Positions 29,401 to 44,400 of a stretch of DNA of 64,000 bases are shown piece by piece; the stretch's first letter is position 1, and each line of letters begins with the position of its first letter. The notes under the pieces are model-generated. The model saw nothing but the letters and a program-made list of their open reading frames with translations. It did not search any database and was not told where the DNA came from. The stretch comes from Mnemiopsis leidyi. Lineage: Eukaryota; Ctenophora; Tentaculata; Lobata; Bolinopsidae. A program made the position numbers and the translations under genes. The stretch is taken from contig JH154687.1 of the NCBI GenBank assembly GCA_000226015.1, forward strand, positions 215,192 through 279,191, in the 5' to 3' direction.

Positions 29401-32400
29401 CCTCGTTGTCGTGTACAACAGAGCAGATTGCTGCCAGAGCAGGATCGGCGGTGCTAAGGTACCAGTAGCAATATCACGTTTTTCTTTTTATTTGCACCTG
29501 GTAAAACTACTAGGGTACCAGTAACAATATCACGTTTTTCATTTTATTTAGACCTGGTAAAACTGCTAAGGTACCAGTAACAATATCACGTTTTTCTTTT
29601 TATTTAGACCTGGTAAAACTGCTAAGGTACCAGTAACAATATCACGTTTTTCTTTTTATTTAAACTTGGTAAAACTGCTAAGGTACCAGTAACAGTATCA
29701 CGTTTTTCTTTTTAGTTACACCTGTTAAAACTCTCGGATAATGTCGCAACCCCACTTGCTCAAAAAACCCTCAAAGACTCAAATTTCTCAGTTTTAATGT
29801 TTTTTCTTACAAATTAACAGGTATTTGTTGACAACACTCTCTGTGGCCGGATAATTTGGGTGCCCAACCAGAAGATATACCCAGTTTCTTGTGATGGAGC
29901 CAAGGGAAGTGAAGTGAAAATTGTTCAACCATACGACTACCTGCAACTAGCTGAGGTCGAAGTCTTTGGTAAGTAACTCCAGTAGAGATTCTTTCTCACA
30001 ACTGTTGGACTGTTGGATATTTGATACGATAGAACAGAAAATAAAAGAAAACTTAAAACTTATTGCCAAGTAGAAAATTAACAATTAAAGTGAAGAGAGA
30101 AATGCATCTCTATTGTCCACAAGATCAAAGATTGATAGTTCACACCCCAATCAGGTGGTTCAACTGGAATCAAGGGTCTGAGTCTGCTATCACAAGGAAA
30201 ACCCACCAAACAAGACAGTGTTGGCTGGGGAGGACAACCCTCCAGAGCTGTTGATGGTAACGCAAATGGACAGTGGGGCAGCGGAACCTCCTCTCACACC
30301 GAACACAACAAGAACAGTTGGTGGCAGGTCGATCTCCAAGGTTCACATGCAGTGTACTTGGTGGTTATCCATAACCGCTGGGACTGTTGTCAGGACAGGA
30401 TTGACGGAGCTATTGTGAAAGTCGACAACCACGTATGCGGCACAGTTAAATACAACAAGGCACTGAGAGTCTACCCGATCAGCTGCGGTGGAGCTAAAGG
30501 TAGAATAGTTCGTGTCGAGCAGCCTAAGAACTATCTGACCTTGGCTGAAGTACAAGTGTTCGGATCTGGAGGTCCTGCTCCAAGAAGCAGTAATATCGGA
30601 TCTGGAGACTCCACCGTTCTGTTGTCTCAGTTCAAATTTGCGAGACAGTCTTCCGAAGCTCATGGAGGAAACGCCATGAGGGCTGTAGACGGTAACACTG
30701 ATGGAATATGGGGGCACGCCTCTGTTACGCACAGCGGCAGTCCTAGAGACAACTGGTGGGTCGTGGACCTGTTTGACGACTACAAGATCAACATGGTCAT
30801 CATCTACAACAGACAGGATGGAGGCCGAGAAAGGATCAATGGTGCCGAGGTAACATTTTATATAATTCAAACGTCCAAATGTTCATGTTCAACTCCGGAG
30901 ACTCTCTTCTGTAACCATGCCTTATATCTTTAGCATCTAGAAAACAATCTCCTAAAACCATTAACGTCTCAGGTGTATGCTGACGACTACAAGTGTGGAA
31001 CTATCCGCTATGACCCCAAGAGGTTCTTCTACGTGATTGCTTGCGGAGGACGCCAGGCTGGTACTGTGAAGGTCGTTCAAAAGCACAACTGGCTTCACAT
31101 GGCTGAGGTCCAAGTCTACGGTGCGTTGTCTATAGCTTAACCTTAGTAAATTTCGTCTGGGACTCTTTTTCAGGAAAAAATAGAATGTAGACAAACTGTT
31201 ATCTGCTCTGTTAATCCAAAGTTGACTAAGAAACCATCACTTTCAGGCGGTACCAAGGCTGTAGACAGGATGTCGTTACTCTCTGAAGGAATGCCCACCA
31301 AACAAAACTCAGTAGGCTGGGGTGGAGTGCCCCAGAGAGCTGTAGACGGTAATGTAGACGGTAGATACGGTGCCAACACGTGTACACACAGCCAGGGTAA
31401 CAAGAATAACTGGTGGCAGGTCGATCTTCAGAGAGCGAGTGTGGTTAACATGGTCCTCATTCACAACAGGAAGGACTGCTGTCAGAACAGAATTGATGGC
31501 GCTCAGGTACAGCGAGGATTACTACTTTTTGATGAATACCCATTCTAGATTCAGGGATTAATGTCAGTTTAATAGTTTATCTGCCTGACTCAATTTCCTT
31601 CGATTGACAAAAGTTTTATCTCAGGTATTCTTAGACAAGAATCTCTGCGGAACAGTAAACTGGAGGTCAGGACAAGACGTTTACCCGATTTCTTGCGGAG
31701 GCAAATCCGGACAGATAGTCAAGATTGTTCAGAACAAGAACTACCTGACTCTGGCTGAGGTCCAAGTCTTCGGACCTGCCTTCGTTGCCAAGTGTGTGAA
31801 GGGAGTATGTGAGGTTCCTAAAGGAGCTCTTGGTTTTATAAAGACGGGTGAAAGTGTCTCGTCTCCCAATGGCCAAACAACTGCTGTGATGCAGAAAGAC
31901 GGAAACTTCGTATTGTACTGCAATGTCGGGAAATCACGAGTACCAACTTGGGCTAGCAACACCGACAAGAAACCTGTAAAGGACGGGCTTGTCCTTCAGG
32001 TAAGATCTATCTGTTTATCTTCTCCAAATATCTGAACTACAATTCCTTAATTCCTTTGACGAGTTGGTTTTGTTGAGAATCTACCCGCTTATCCCAACTT
32101 TTCTACAGTCGGACGGAAATATGGTGCTGTACAGTTCTAAAGGAAATGTCTTGTGGGACAGTAAAACTAACGGAAACACTGGCGGCTACACCCTGCGAGT
32201 ACAGAACGACGGAAACATGGTCTTCTACAGCGGCGGCAAGGCTAAGTGGAATTCAAACACTGCCGGATCGTGCACTGGTGAGTTCACCTGATAAAGTTAT
32301 CCGGGGTCTGTGAGTGATTCGATACAGTGTCATATGGAACTTACTTAACTGTTACATATCATGCCTGACGACAAATATCACAGGTTTGACGCAACTGATC

Positions 32401-35400
32401 GGAGAATCAAAACCAGTATACTTCGACCCAGTCAGAAACCCAATAGATATACGAATGTCCATCACCTCGCCTCCCAAAGGAGGAAAGTTCTCCATCTATG
32501 TGAACTTAAAGGACGAGAAGAACCAGGGACTGGGATATGTAGAGATATACTACGAGTTTAAGGATGCTACGGTCGACCGTGCAGCTCTCAAGTTCTGGTC
32601 CAAGAAAACAAACCAGGTCTGCGACGACTGGGACGTGCTTGAGAAGAGTGTAGCTCAGTACGTAAGATGGGAACTGAACACAGGTCACCTAGGATCTGTC
32701 AACAAGAGGAGAAATGCCAACTTCAGATGCGGTACTGCTAACGCCTTCCGTGACTTCCTCAAGTCGGGGGCTATCTACAGCATCACGATTGGTGTTTCAA
32801 ACCACAAGTCTTCCTTCTCTCTGGACTCTCTGCTCGTCTTCTACAACATCGAGAGAGTTGCGAATGTGGGAAGTGGCAACTTCATGTTGCTGTCTCAAGG
32901 AAAGAAGGCGACAGAGGATACTATAGGATTTGGGGGTGATCCCTCCAGAGCTGTGGACGGCAGGACTGAGGGTCGATGGGACCAGAGGTGAGTTTCTTTC
33001 GGCACCTTTAAAGTGACAAGTTTGACAGTATACATGCCACTGATAAAATCTTGCTCTTGTTTTTCTGCTTGCAAACTTAGTGAAAATATTCTGCAAATTA
33101 TACAACGATAAGAATATTACTCGAGCAAATTACTTTTACATAAAACCTCGACTTACTGCAAACCCAAAACCCAAACAAAAATAATATTTAGGTCGGTGTC
33201 CCATACGGCACGTAACAAGAACAGTTGGTGGAAGGTCTATCTAGAGGGGACATACTCTGTCAACTTGGTCGTCGTCTACAACAGGGAAGACTGCTGTCAG
33301 GAACGAATTAACGGTGCTAAGGTCAGTGGGGACTGGGGAGGGTCGCATAAATCCTAAGTAAATTTCATCAGGCCTTCAGGAAAATTGTAATTGTAAATTA
33401 AAGAATTGAACTCAAACAAGTATCTAAAACATATGAATAATCGTCCAGGTATATGTTGATGAAAAGCTGTGTGGCCGCATTGTATACATCCCACGACTGA
33501 GGTCCTACACTGTAACTTGTGACGGGGCGAAGGGAAGTGTAGTCAAGATCACACAAGAACATAACTACCTTCAACTTGCTGAAGTTCAAGTATTCGGTAA
33601 GATTATGTAGAAATATTCTTCCAAGTGGGTGGATTTCTGTAACATACTAATCTAGTAATTCTGACGTCGGCAATGAAAACTATGAAAAATTTATAACACG
33701 GATGAACATAGCTTTGCTTCTCAGGTGGTGATTCTGGAGTCAAGGGTCTGAGTCTGCTGTCACAAGGAAAACCCACCAAACAAGACAGTGTTGGCTGGGG
33801 AGGTGTACCTTCAAGAGCTGTTGATGGTAACGCAAATGGACAGTGGGGTATAGGAACCTCCTCTCACACCGAACACAACAGGAACAGTTGGTGGCAGGTC
33901 GATCTACAAGGTACTTACCCTGTACACTTGGTGGTTATCCATAACCGCTGGGACTGTTGTCAGGACAGGATAGACGGAGCTATTGTCAAGGTTGACAAGG
34001 AAGTGTGTGGTACTGTTCAATACAAGAAAGGAGTAAGTGTGTATCCGATAAGCTGTGGTGGAGCTAAGGGCAGTATAGTCCGTATCGAGCAGCCCAAGAA
34101 CTACTTGACCCTGGCTGAGGTGCAAGTGTTCGGAACAGGAGGTCCAGACCCTGTGGGAGGAACTATTGGTTCAGGAGACTACACCAAGCTGTTGTCGGAG
34201 AACCACTTCTCCACTCAGTCCCACGGTAACACTCCCATGCGAGCAGTAGACGGTAACACTGACGGTAACTGGGGACACCACTCCATTGCTTTCACCGGCC
34301 AGGCTAGAAACAACTGGTGGCAAGTGGATCTGTACAAAAAGTACAATGTCAACATGGTCGTTGTCTACAACAGGCATGGTGCCGAACAGAGGATAAACGG
34401 ACTGCAGGTAAGCCTTGATTATGCTAAAATTGATTAATTTTACTATCTTCTTTCTGTTGTATTTCTGCCGTAAGGGATTTAACAAAGCAGTTATTCTGTG
34501 GCAATCATCCTGATCCCAGATGCGGGAGAAAAATAGCCAAACATTCAATGTTTGCAGGTGTTTGTAGAGAAGTACAGATGCGGCACCTTGAGGTACCGAA
34601 GTGGCAAGAGAGTGTACCCAGTTTCGTGTAACGGACAGGAAGGACAGTTTGTAAAACTCGTCAACTCTCACAACCACCTTGAGATTGCTGAGGTTCAAGT
34701 GTACGGTGAGTTATTCTCAGTTTACATTTTAAACGGCAAATTTAGAGGAAAATCTGAAGAAAACGTATAATGAAGTTCCCCGTCTCAGCCATTGCTTAAC
34801 TGTAAAAATCCCAGGAGGAAGCAAGGCTGTTAAAGGAATGACCCTACTCTCCGGTAAGAGACCCACTAAAGCCAACTCAGTTGGATGGGGCGGACAACCC
34901 CAGAGAGCCGTGGACGGGAATGTAGACGGTATCTACGGGGCAGGAACCACCTACCACAGCAGGACCAACAAGGACAACTGGTGGCTGGTTGACCTGCAGA
35001 GGAAGTACAAGGTATACATGGTCCTGATCCACAACCGAGCTGATGCTTGCTGCAAGTCCAGGATTAACGGAGCTCAAGTCTTCCTGGACAAAGAACTCTG
35101 TGGCACTATTCAGTGGAACGCCTTCGAGAGCACCTACCCAGTAAACTGTAATGGGAAGACTGGTCAGGTCGTCAAAGTGGTACAGAAGAATGACTATTTG
35201 GCCCTACCAGAAGTGCAAGTGTTTGGTACCAGAGCAGCTGGAACTCGCAGCTCCAACAACTTCGGTGGTTTCTACACAATGAACACCGGACGTAAGTCTG
35301 GATCCTAGAGATCTTCATTTTTCATATATAAGAATAAATCCTCAGTCGCGTATTTGTCTTCTGAAATGAAATATCCGGATAGTGATACAGAATTACAATG

Positions 35401-38400
35401 TATTCTATTTTTGTTTGATGAACTTCACACAGCCACCCAAATTTATCCCGCAGGTGGAATGAGCATCTCGAGTCTGAAGCAAGGGACGATGTATACGATC
35501 CCTGGAGGACCCCTAATGGAAGGAACACCTCTCATTTTCAAGGGTAGACTGATCAACAAGGAGGAGAGATGGGTTGTTAACTTGTACACCGCCACAGGAA
35601 ACATAGCCCTCCACTTTAACCCCAGACCTAAGGAGGAGGTTATCGTCATGAACACCGCTAAACGTGAGGGCAAGAAATGGGGTTGGAAAAGTGAGGTCAG
35701 GATGCACTTCCCTGAGACTCTCATCGCTGGAGACGACTTCACTCTGATCATCATCGTAAAACACAATCTCTTTAGAGTCCAGGTATGGTACTGGTGTAGG
35801 TAGTTCCTTTGTGTCATATTATCAATATGCCAAAGGTCACATGATTGGTTATTGTTAAAGAAAGTTAACATGAGAACTTGATATACCAAGGTTTTTGTTA
35901 TTATTGAAGTTTCTCAACACAATATCCATCCCAGTTGAACGACCACAAGTTTAAGGAGACATTACCAGCTCGGGAGAACTTCCGGTACATCAGGACCTTC
36001 AAGGTTAACGGTCCTGCTGGCACCTGGTCTGACTTCTATAGGAGTGAGTAATTGATTCGGATTGTAGCAAGTCCGTTAGGAATACAGTCTGATTACCGTG
36101 CTTTTATAACTCACTGACCTTCAAGTCACTGACCTTTTTCAACAACAATCAGCGTTCACAAGAATTCGGCGGTATTCCTCAAGACCCACTAAACTGCAAT
36201 ATTTCCAGGTTGTCTCATGATGGAGAGAGACATTCCAGGAGGAAACATCAAACATTTCCTCACCAAGAAAGATGACATCCTTGAGTGCAGGAACGCGTGT
36301 ATGAAGGATGTGAAATGCAAGGCTTTTACTTACCAGAAGAATGCTAGACATTGCTATCTCAAAGACGCCACACATAACGATAACTCTGAGAACGGGAACC
36401 TTATCTCTGGATTTAAACGTTGTTATCTAGGTGGGGTTACAGTAACAAAAACTTAATCTTATTAAAACTAAAAAAAACTAAAACTAAAAAATGATGTTTA
36501 CCATAACGTAGAGAAGTCTACAAAATGACTACCTCGGCCATAGCTAACCTTGCGTTCCCAACTCAGGAAAGGGTGACGGTACTCTAGGATCTGGAAGTGT
36601 ACAACTCCTGTCCCAATATGGAGCAGTGGAACAGAGCTCGGTTGGATGGGGCGGAGTTCCTGAAAGGGCTGTAGATGGAAATGTCATGGGAGACTGGGGC
36701 CACGGGTATGACATTTGTATTCAAATTTTAGCTTAAAACACTATTTGTATGTGCTTCTTGTTTCCAGTTAAAACTCGTTTACGACCACAATAGCTACAAA
36801 CACTCTCTCAGATCGGTAATGTCGACCGAGAAACCGAAGAAAGACAAGCCTACATTCTGGACAGTGAGATTCCAAAACAAAAACTACATCAACCTGGTTG
36901 TTATATACAACCGAGTAGATGGGTGTTGTGCAAGCAGGATAAATGGCGCTGAGGTGTATGCAGGTACCCACAAGTGTGGTACAATCCGATACATCCCCGG
37001 ACATGGAGTATACAATGTAGATTGTGGTGGCGTCCAGGCTGACTTCGTTAAAATCGTCCAGACGAATGATATCCTCAACTTGGCTGAAGTCCAAGTATTC
37101 GGTGGGTAGATTTGGCTTGAGTTTTTAATAATCAGAAAGAATCCACTGTGATTTTATAGAGTTGGATGGTGCAGGATAACCAGAATTGAGAATGTTTGAG
37201 TAATGTCTATTAAACAATTTCTCTACAGGAGGAAGCAAGAAGATAGACGGTCTCGGACTGCTGTCATTCAGGAAACCAACCAAGCAATCATCAATGGATC
37301 ACGGAGGTATCGCCTCCAGAGCTGTTGACGGGAACATTGACGGAACATGGGGACGTAAATCTGTGACCCACACCAAACACGGCAAGGGACATGACAACTG
37401 GTGGCAGGTCGACCTACAAGGTGAGTTATCTGGAGATCAGGCCACCTGATACATTATCATCAAGGTAATATATCAGGTAATATCATTTATCATATTCTTT
37501 GTGAAATGTTATTGAAAGCAACACTTCTAAAAAGGAGCAGACACTAAAGTTGTCTATATTTGCAGGAACCTACTCTGTCTACTTGGTATTGATACACAAC
37601 AGATGGGACTGCTGCCAAGAGAGACTGAACGGGGCCGAGGTCTGGCTGGACAACTACAAGTGTGGGGAGGTTAGCACCCGCAAAGGAGTCTATGTCTACC
37701 CCATCAACTGCGGAGGCAAGGCCGGCCAGATCGTCAAGGTGAAGCAGCCCAACAACTTCCTGCACATGGCCGAGGTCCAAGTGTTCGGTACCGGAGGAGA
37801 GGGGCTCAGTGTCCCTAACTACGGGTCTGGAAGTGTCCAACTGCTTTCTTTTGAGAAATACGCCACCCAGTCCTCAACTAACGGTCGATTTGAAGCTTAT
37901 CTTGCTATAAACGGCAAAGACGACAGTGGTAGACTCGAGTAAGAACCAAAATATTTCTTCTTTTAATGACATAACGCTCTATTCTATCCGATATACAAAT
38001 TCCTTTTTTAAATGATAACCAATGTATTAATTGCAGTGGTTGTACCCAAACTAAGACACCAAAGGACAACTGGTGGTCAGTGGATCTAGGAGCTGTATAC
38101 TCCATCAACATGATCATTGTCTACAATCGTTTTGATAACCTTAACGGACAGATGAACATTAACGGAGCTGAAGTGTATGTCGACACAAAGAAGTGTGGAA
38201 CTATCTACTTCGTTAAAGACAGGAGGTACTACATAGTGACTTGTGGAGGAGCTCGAGGTAAAACTGTCAAGATCGTCCAGAAGAACCATCATCTCAATCT
38301 GGCTGAGGTGCAGGTCTACGGTGAGTGTTGTATTGTATCTTCCTGCCATTCTCCCATCTTATTCATTTGATGCAGATAAATGTAGTTCCCTGTCGCACTT

Positions 38401-41400
38401 TTAATAAAGACTAAGAGACCCTAAAGTGCACTCCTAACCTTTACACTCTTCCACAGGAGGAAGCTCTAGTGTTACCGGACTAAGCCTGTTGTCAGAAGGA
38501 CGTCCAGCTAGAGAGTCTCACTCTGCAAGCGGATCTGTACCGAGCAGAGCTGTGGACGGGAATATAGACGGAATTTGGGGACACAACTCTGTAACCTTTA
38601 CTGGTACTCCCAAGAACAGCTGGTGGGAGGTGGACCTACAAGGCAGCTATCCTATCTACCTGGTTCTGGTACACAACAGACGGGACTGTTGTCAAGAAAG
38701 GATAGACGGAGCTGTCGTCAAGGTGGACAACCACGTGTGTGGAACTATCCATGTCCTACCCGGTATGGAGGTTTACCCTGTCAACTGTAACGGTGCAAAA
38801 GGCAGTAAAGTCAGAATAGAACAACCCAACAACTACCTTAGTCTTGCTGAGGTACAGGTGTTCGGTAAAGGAGGACCTGGACCACTAGGGCGCAACATGG
38901 GTAGTGGAAGTTACGCCCAACTCCTGTCTCAGAACAAGTACGCCCACCAGTCAAGCGAGGCGCACGGAGGTCATGCCATGAGAGCTGTGGATGGTAACAC
39001 AGATGGAGTATGGGGACATGGATCTGTTACTCACAGCGGAAAACCCAACAACAACTGGTGGCAGGTAGAACTCTACCAGGACTACAGGATCAACTTGGTC
39101 ATTGTATACAACAGGAGAGAAGCCCCCAACAGGATAGACGGGACTGAAGTTTACGCGGGAAAACAGAAGTGTGGTACAATATTCTACAACCCCAAGAAGA
39201 CCCACTACATGGTCAGATGTGACGGCCGAACAGGGGACCACGTTAGAATAGTAAACAGCAAACACTGGCTTCAGCTGGCAGAGGTCCAAGTATTCGGAGG
39301 CAGTCAAGGAGTGACCGGACTGAGACTTATCTCTAAGGGCAAGCCAACCAAGGCCAGCTCAGTGGGCTGGGGAGCTGTTCCAGGAAGAGCTGTGGATGGT
39401 AATGTTGACGGAGTGTGGACACACCACACCTCCTACTGCAGTGACAAGGACAAGAAGGACAACTGGTGGCAGGTGGACCTTCAGGGAAAGTACCCCGTCT
39501 ACATGGTACTGGTGCATAACAGAGTCGACAAGTGCTGTAGTGCAAGGATCAATGGTGCTCAGGTAACACTTGATAATGCTTTACGATGTAAACTTCAAAC
39601 TCAATGTTAAGAATTTGGACATGTTAAAGTTTTTGTCAATAAACTTAAACATAGATCAGAATAAATAAATCAAAAATTCGTTTCAAACCAACATCGCAAA
39701 CCCCAACCTAGCAAGTTAACATTTCCAACATTGTAGGTGTACTTGGATGATAATCTGTGCGGTACGATCCACTGGAACCCCGACCAGAACGTATACCCAG
39801 TAAGCTGCGGAGGCAGGAAGGGTCAGATCGTCAAGATCGTCAACAAGAACAATTACCTGACTCTTCCAGAGGTCCAGGTGTTCGGAACCACCTTCGGAAT
39901 CAAACGTTCTGTCCCTTACGGAAATTACTACTTAACCCATGTTGGAAGTAAGCAATTACATGATCATTTATATTTGTAGGGATACATTAACTCGCTGCAA
40001 ACTGAACTCATTACCAATATCAAAAACTAACCAAGGCAACCCTCAGAGGGACTGAAGATCCCAGTAGTGTCAGGACAGACCTACCCAATGATTGGGGGAC
40101 CGATACAGCCCGGAACTGTACTGATGTTCTCTGGAACTATTCAGGACGAAAAAACTAGATGGGTTATCAACCTGATCGTCAAGAATTCCTACCAGGTTCG
40201 TCAGTGCTGGTTAGAGGACTTTTGTTCCCTGCTTAGCACAGCTGATTCAGCTCTACCTTTTAGTTTATAGATATGATTTAGAAAAAAACTAAACAGATAT
40301 AATTCAGATAACCGACTCCTAAACAAACAAACCGGATAATAAGTTCCCAACATTACAGATCGCTCTGCACTTCAACCCGAGACCTGAACAAGGGAAGATA
40401 GTGCTGAACACAGCTACTAAACACATGACAGGGAACAAAGCCTCCCACAAGTGGGGTGCAGAGATGTACTTCCATTGGCCGGACAACTTCAAGAAGGGAG
40501 ATGAGTGGGCCCTAGTCCTCACTATCGATCACCGCTGGTTCGAGTTTGAGATTAACGGTCACAAAGAGAAGCAGCATTACAACCACAGGATGAGCTACGA
40601 GGATATTACAGCAGTTCAGATAGGCGGTCCTACTGACACAGTCTCCATGATGGCGAGAAGTGAGTGAAAATGTCTTCTTCAATATTGCTGAGCGGGTAAC
40701 ATGTTCATTCAGGATGGTCAAATCTTTCTGGGTAAAAATGTCATGAACAAACAATAACTTATAACTATCCTCATTTTCTTTACCCCTCGATTTGGCCCCA
40801 GAACTAAAACGTCTGTCTCCAGGTTGCCTGCTGATGGACAGAAACCTAGGCGGAGGGGACCTCACTTCCTTCATTACGAAGAACAAGAACGTAGCAGAGT
40901 GTAAGACTAAGTGTGTAGCGCACGCTGAGTGTGACGCTTTCACCTTCCACAAGCCCTCAGGACGATGTTGGATCAAGAGAGCTGGACATAACCAGCTCAC
41001 GCATGGTGGAGATCTCATCTCCGGGTTCAAATCTTGCTTCACAGGTGTGTTTCCCGTGTTTCGTTCTAGCTGTGAAATGGAGACATATCTGCTTAACTAG
41101 CTCTTTGTGACCAACACAAGTCTCGTACGATAGAGGATACAGAATCTGTATTACAGATTAATCAGTTCCTGACAGATGAACTATTGCAGGTGATCAGTCG
41201 TACGGTAGTGGCAGTGTAAAGCTCCTCTCTCAGTTCTTCGAGACTTCCCAGTCCTCGATCGGCTGGAACGGGCAACCCAGCAGGGCTACTGACGGCAACA
41301 CTGATGGACATTGGGGTTCAAAGTAAGTGTCTCGCTATCAGGAAAGATGCTTTTGACTATTTAAGGTGATTGATTTGGGAGGATCGTGAAGATCAGATCA

Positions 41401-44400
41401 TTATAAACTATTCTAAAATTTAGTACGGTTAAATGACGAACCATCCCTTCTCCCAGCTCGGTTATGCACACACAAAAGAAGGGACCACAATGGTGGAAGG
41501 TCGAACTTGGAGGTGCCTACAATATCAACTTGGTGGTGATCTACAACAGAGTAGACAACAACAAGGAGGATATTAACGGAGCCAAGGTCTACGCCGGGAA
41601 GCAACTCTGCGGCAAGGTCGAGTACATCCGAGATCGAAACGTCTACACTATACCTTGTCAAGGAGTGTCTGCTAGCTATGTCATGATAGCTACTGTCGAC
41701 CACTACATCAACTTGGCTGAGGTGCAGGTGTATGGTGAGTGAAACTTGTGTCGAACGAACCAGGATAAAATCAATTCAGAAATTATCTAGATCGACTTAT
41801 TACCCATTCTGTCCAGTACCTACTCCTGTAGCAAGAAGGTAAAAAACACAATTTCCCCAGGTGGAACTTCTAAGATACCCAACCTGAACCTTGTGTCGTA
41901 CGGCAAGCCTGCCAGACAGACCAACACAGGCTGGCAAGGCGAGGCTACACGAGCCGTGGACGGTAACGTGGACGGAAACTACAACCGGAGGAGCGTGTCT
42001 CACACCCAGTCGAACAGGGACGTGTGGTGGGAGGTGGACCTCCAGCTGGAGTACCCGGTCTATCTGGTCCTCATCCACAACCGGAGAGACTGCTGTCATG
42101 CCAGGATAAACGGTGCTCATGTTTATGTGGTAGCTGAGTCTGGAAGCAAGCAGCTCTGTGGCACAGTTAGCTACAGGAAAAGAGTTCATGTGTATCCCAT
42201 CAACTGTGGGGGAAAGAAGGGCACCAAGGTCCGAGTTGAACTCAAGTACGATTATCTGAGTTTGGCCGAGGTCCAAGTATTTGCTAGCGCTAAAGTTAGC
42301 ATGGCAGGTTACTATGGTACCGGCGATGTCCAGATTCTCTCCCAAGGAAAGGCCACTACCCAGTCTAGTGAAGGTTGGGGCGGTAATCCTTCCAGAGGTA
42401 CAGACGGGCTTACTGACGGGTGGTACAACGGAAAGTAAGTTTACCACTTCGGTGAAATATTACTTTTTATCTAATTAAATTTGAATAAAAACTTCATTGA
42501 GCATTGACTTTCAAACTTGATCCTTATCCTTACAATTGAAGGAAAGAACGTGTGCACTGTTCGACAGAGACAAACTAACATCTAATTTTCTTCAGGTCGA
42601 TCACACACACGTTGAGCAGATCGCAGCAGAGAAACATTAAGACCCAGTTCTGGAAGGTAACCCTGGACAACACCTACCACATCAACATGGTACTGGTATA
42701 CAACAGGATGGACTGTTGTCAGGAGAGGCTGAACGGAGCTGAGATCTGGGCGGGTAGTCACATGTGTGGCAAGATCATGTACATCGCTAACAAACAGACT
42801 TACTCTGTCCCTTGTAACGGTGTCAAGGCTAATGAGGTCTCTGTCAAGCTGCCCACTGGCAACTATTTGTCTTTAGCAGAGGTGCAAGTGTTTGGTGAGT
42901 TCCAACTTATCGAGAACTTCTACTTCATCCTAATACAAAAAAAGATCCTAACATTCTACTTATTTAGAACTGCCCATCCTTCAATTAATACTACGATGTC
43001 AAAAATTCATATCGGCCATGTCTTTGACGGTGACATTTAAACTGACATCTTTACAGGTGGATCAACATCGATCAAGGGATTAGATCTCCTATCTGAGAGG
43101 AAGCCCACTACGATGAAGGGACATGGGTACCACACAGAGGGACAGAAAGCAGTGGACGGTAGAGTGGACGGTAACATAGGACGCTCCGCCCCGGCCAGGT
43201 GTAAGGAAGGCAAGAACAACTGGTGGGAGGTGGATCTCCAGGGTACCTACCCTATCTACCTGGTCCTCATCCACAACAGCTGGGTCCACCCCGAGTGGAT
43301 ACACGGAGCTGAGGTGAAGGTGGGCTCCACCACCTGCGGTACGGTGAAGTATCACAGGGACGTGAGAGTGTACGCTATCAACTGTAAGGGAACTAGAGGC
43401 AGTACCGTGAGGGTGGAACAGGAGAACAACTTCCTGGTGTTACCGGAGGTGCAGGTCTATGGTAGAGCTTCTGGAGGTGATCTCGGGGCTTTCTTCACTT
43501 CACAGACCAACGGTAAGTGTTAATTTGACAGTAGTTAAATTCGTTTCTATGTCTGAGCTTTAAGTTTCACACCAAAGGCTGCTGAGGAGCATGGAGTTTA
43601 AATTGCCTGAGAAAAAAGTCTGTGTCATATTTCCAGATGAGTTCACCAATCCTATTCAGATGGAAACACAGTTGCAGTCTCAGTAGGACACTCCTACCCT
43701 ATCCCTGGCGGTAGACTCCAACCAGGCTCCGCCCTGGTCTTCAAGGGAGTCATCAAGGACCTCACATCTCGCTGGTCCTTCAACTTCCACTACAGGAACG
43801 ATCAAATGGTTAGTAATGAGGAACACTAGGAGATTCTAGTTCGGAATTCCTAACTTTTCGCACGTCTTGCTGCGTTAGAGATCAAAGGACGATAGAGATA
43901 AGACTCAGTCAGTCGGTAAACATAACTTTACTTTTTTTACAGATAGCTCTACACTTTAACGGACGGCCCAGTGACCACAAGATTGTACTCAACTCGGCTA
44001 CACCGAGAGGAGACAAACTTCAGTGGAGCTCAGAACTGTACTTGACCTGGCCTGGTTCCTTTACTGTCGGGGAAAAGTTCGACATTGTTGTTGTCGTGGA
44101 GGATGGTCACTTCAGATTCAAGGTGAGTCAGAAGCAGAGGGAGAAATAAACTTGGAGGTTTTAAAGAAACTATATGAGTAAAATTCAACTATGTAAGTTA
44201 AATTTTTAGTAAAATACCGTCAAAATGATATAAATTGGAATAGCGATATACTCACTCACATTCTCCAATACTTTAGATCAATGGCAATGAGCAGCAATTG
44301 AAGTTCCCATACCGACTGAGAGACTATTGGAGAATCACAACTGTCAGCTTTGTGGGGCCTGAAGGAACTTTCACTACCATGACTAGAAGTATGTAACTTT

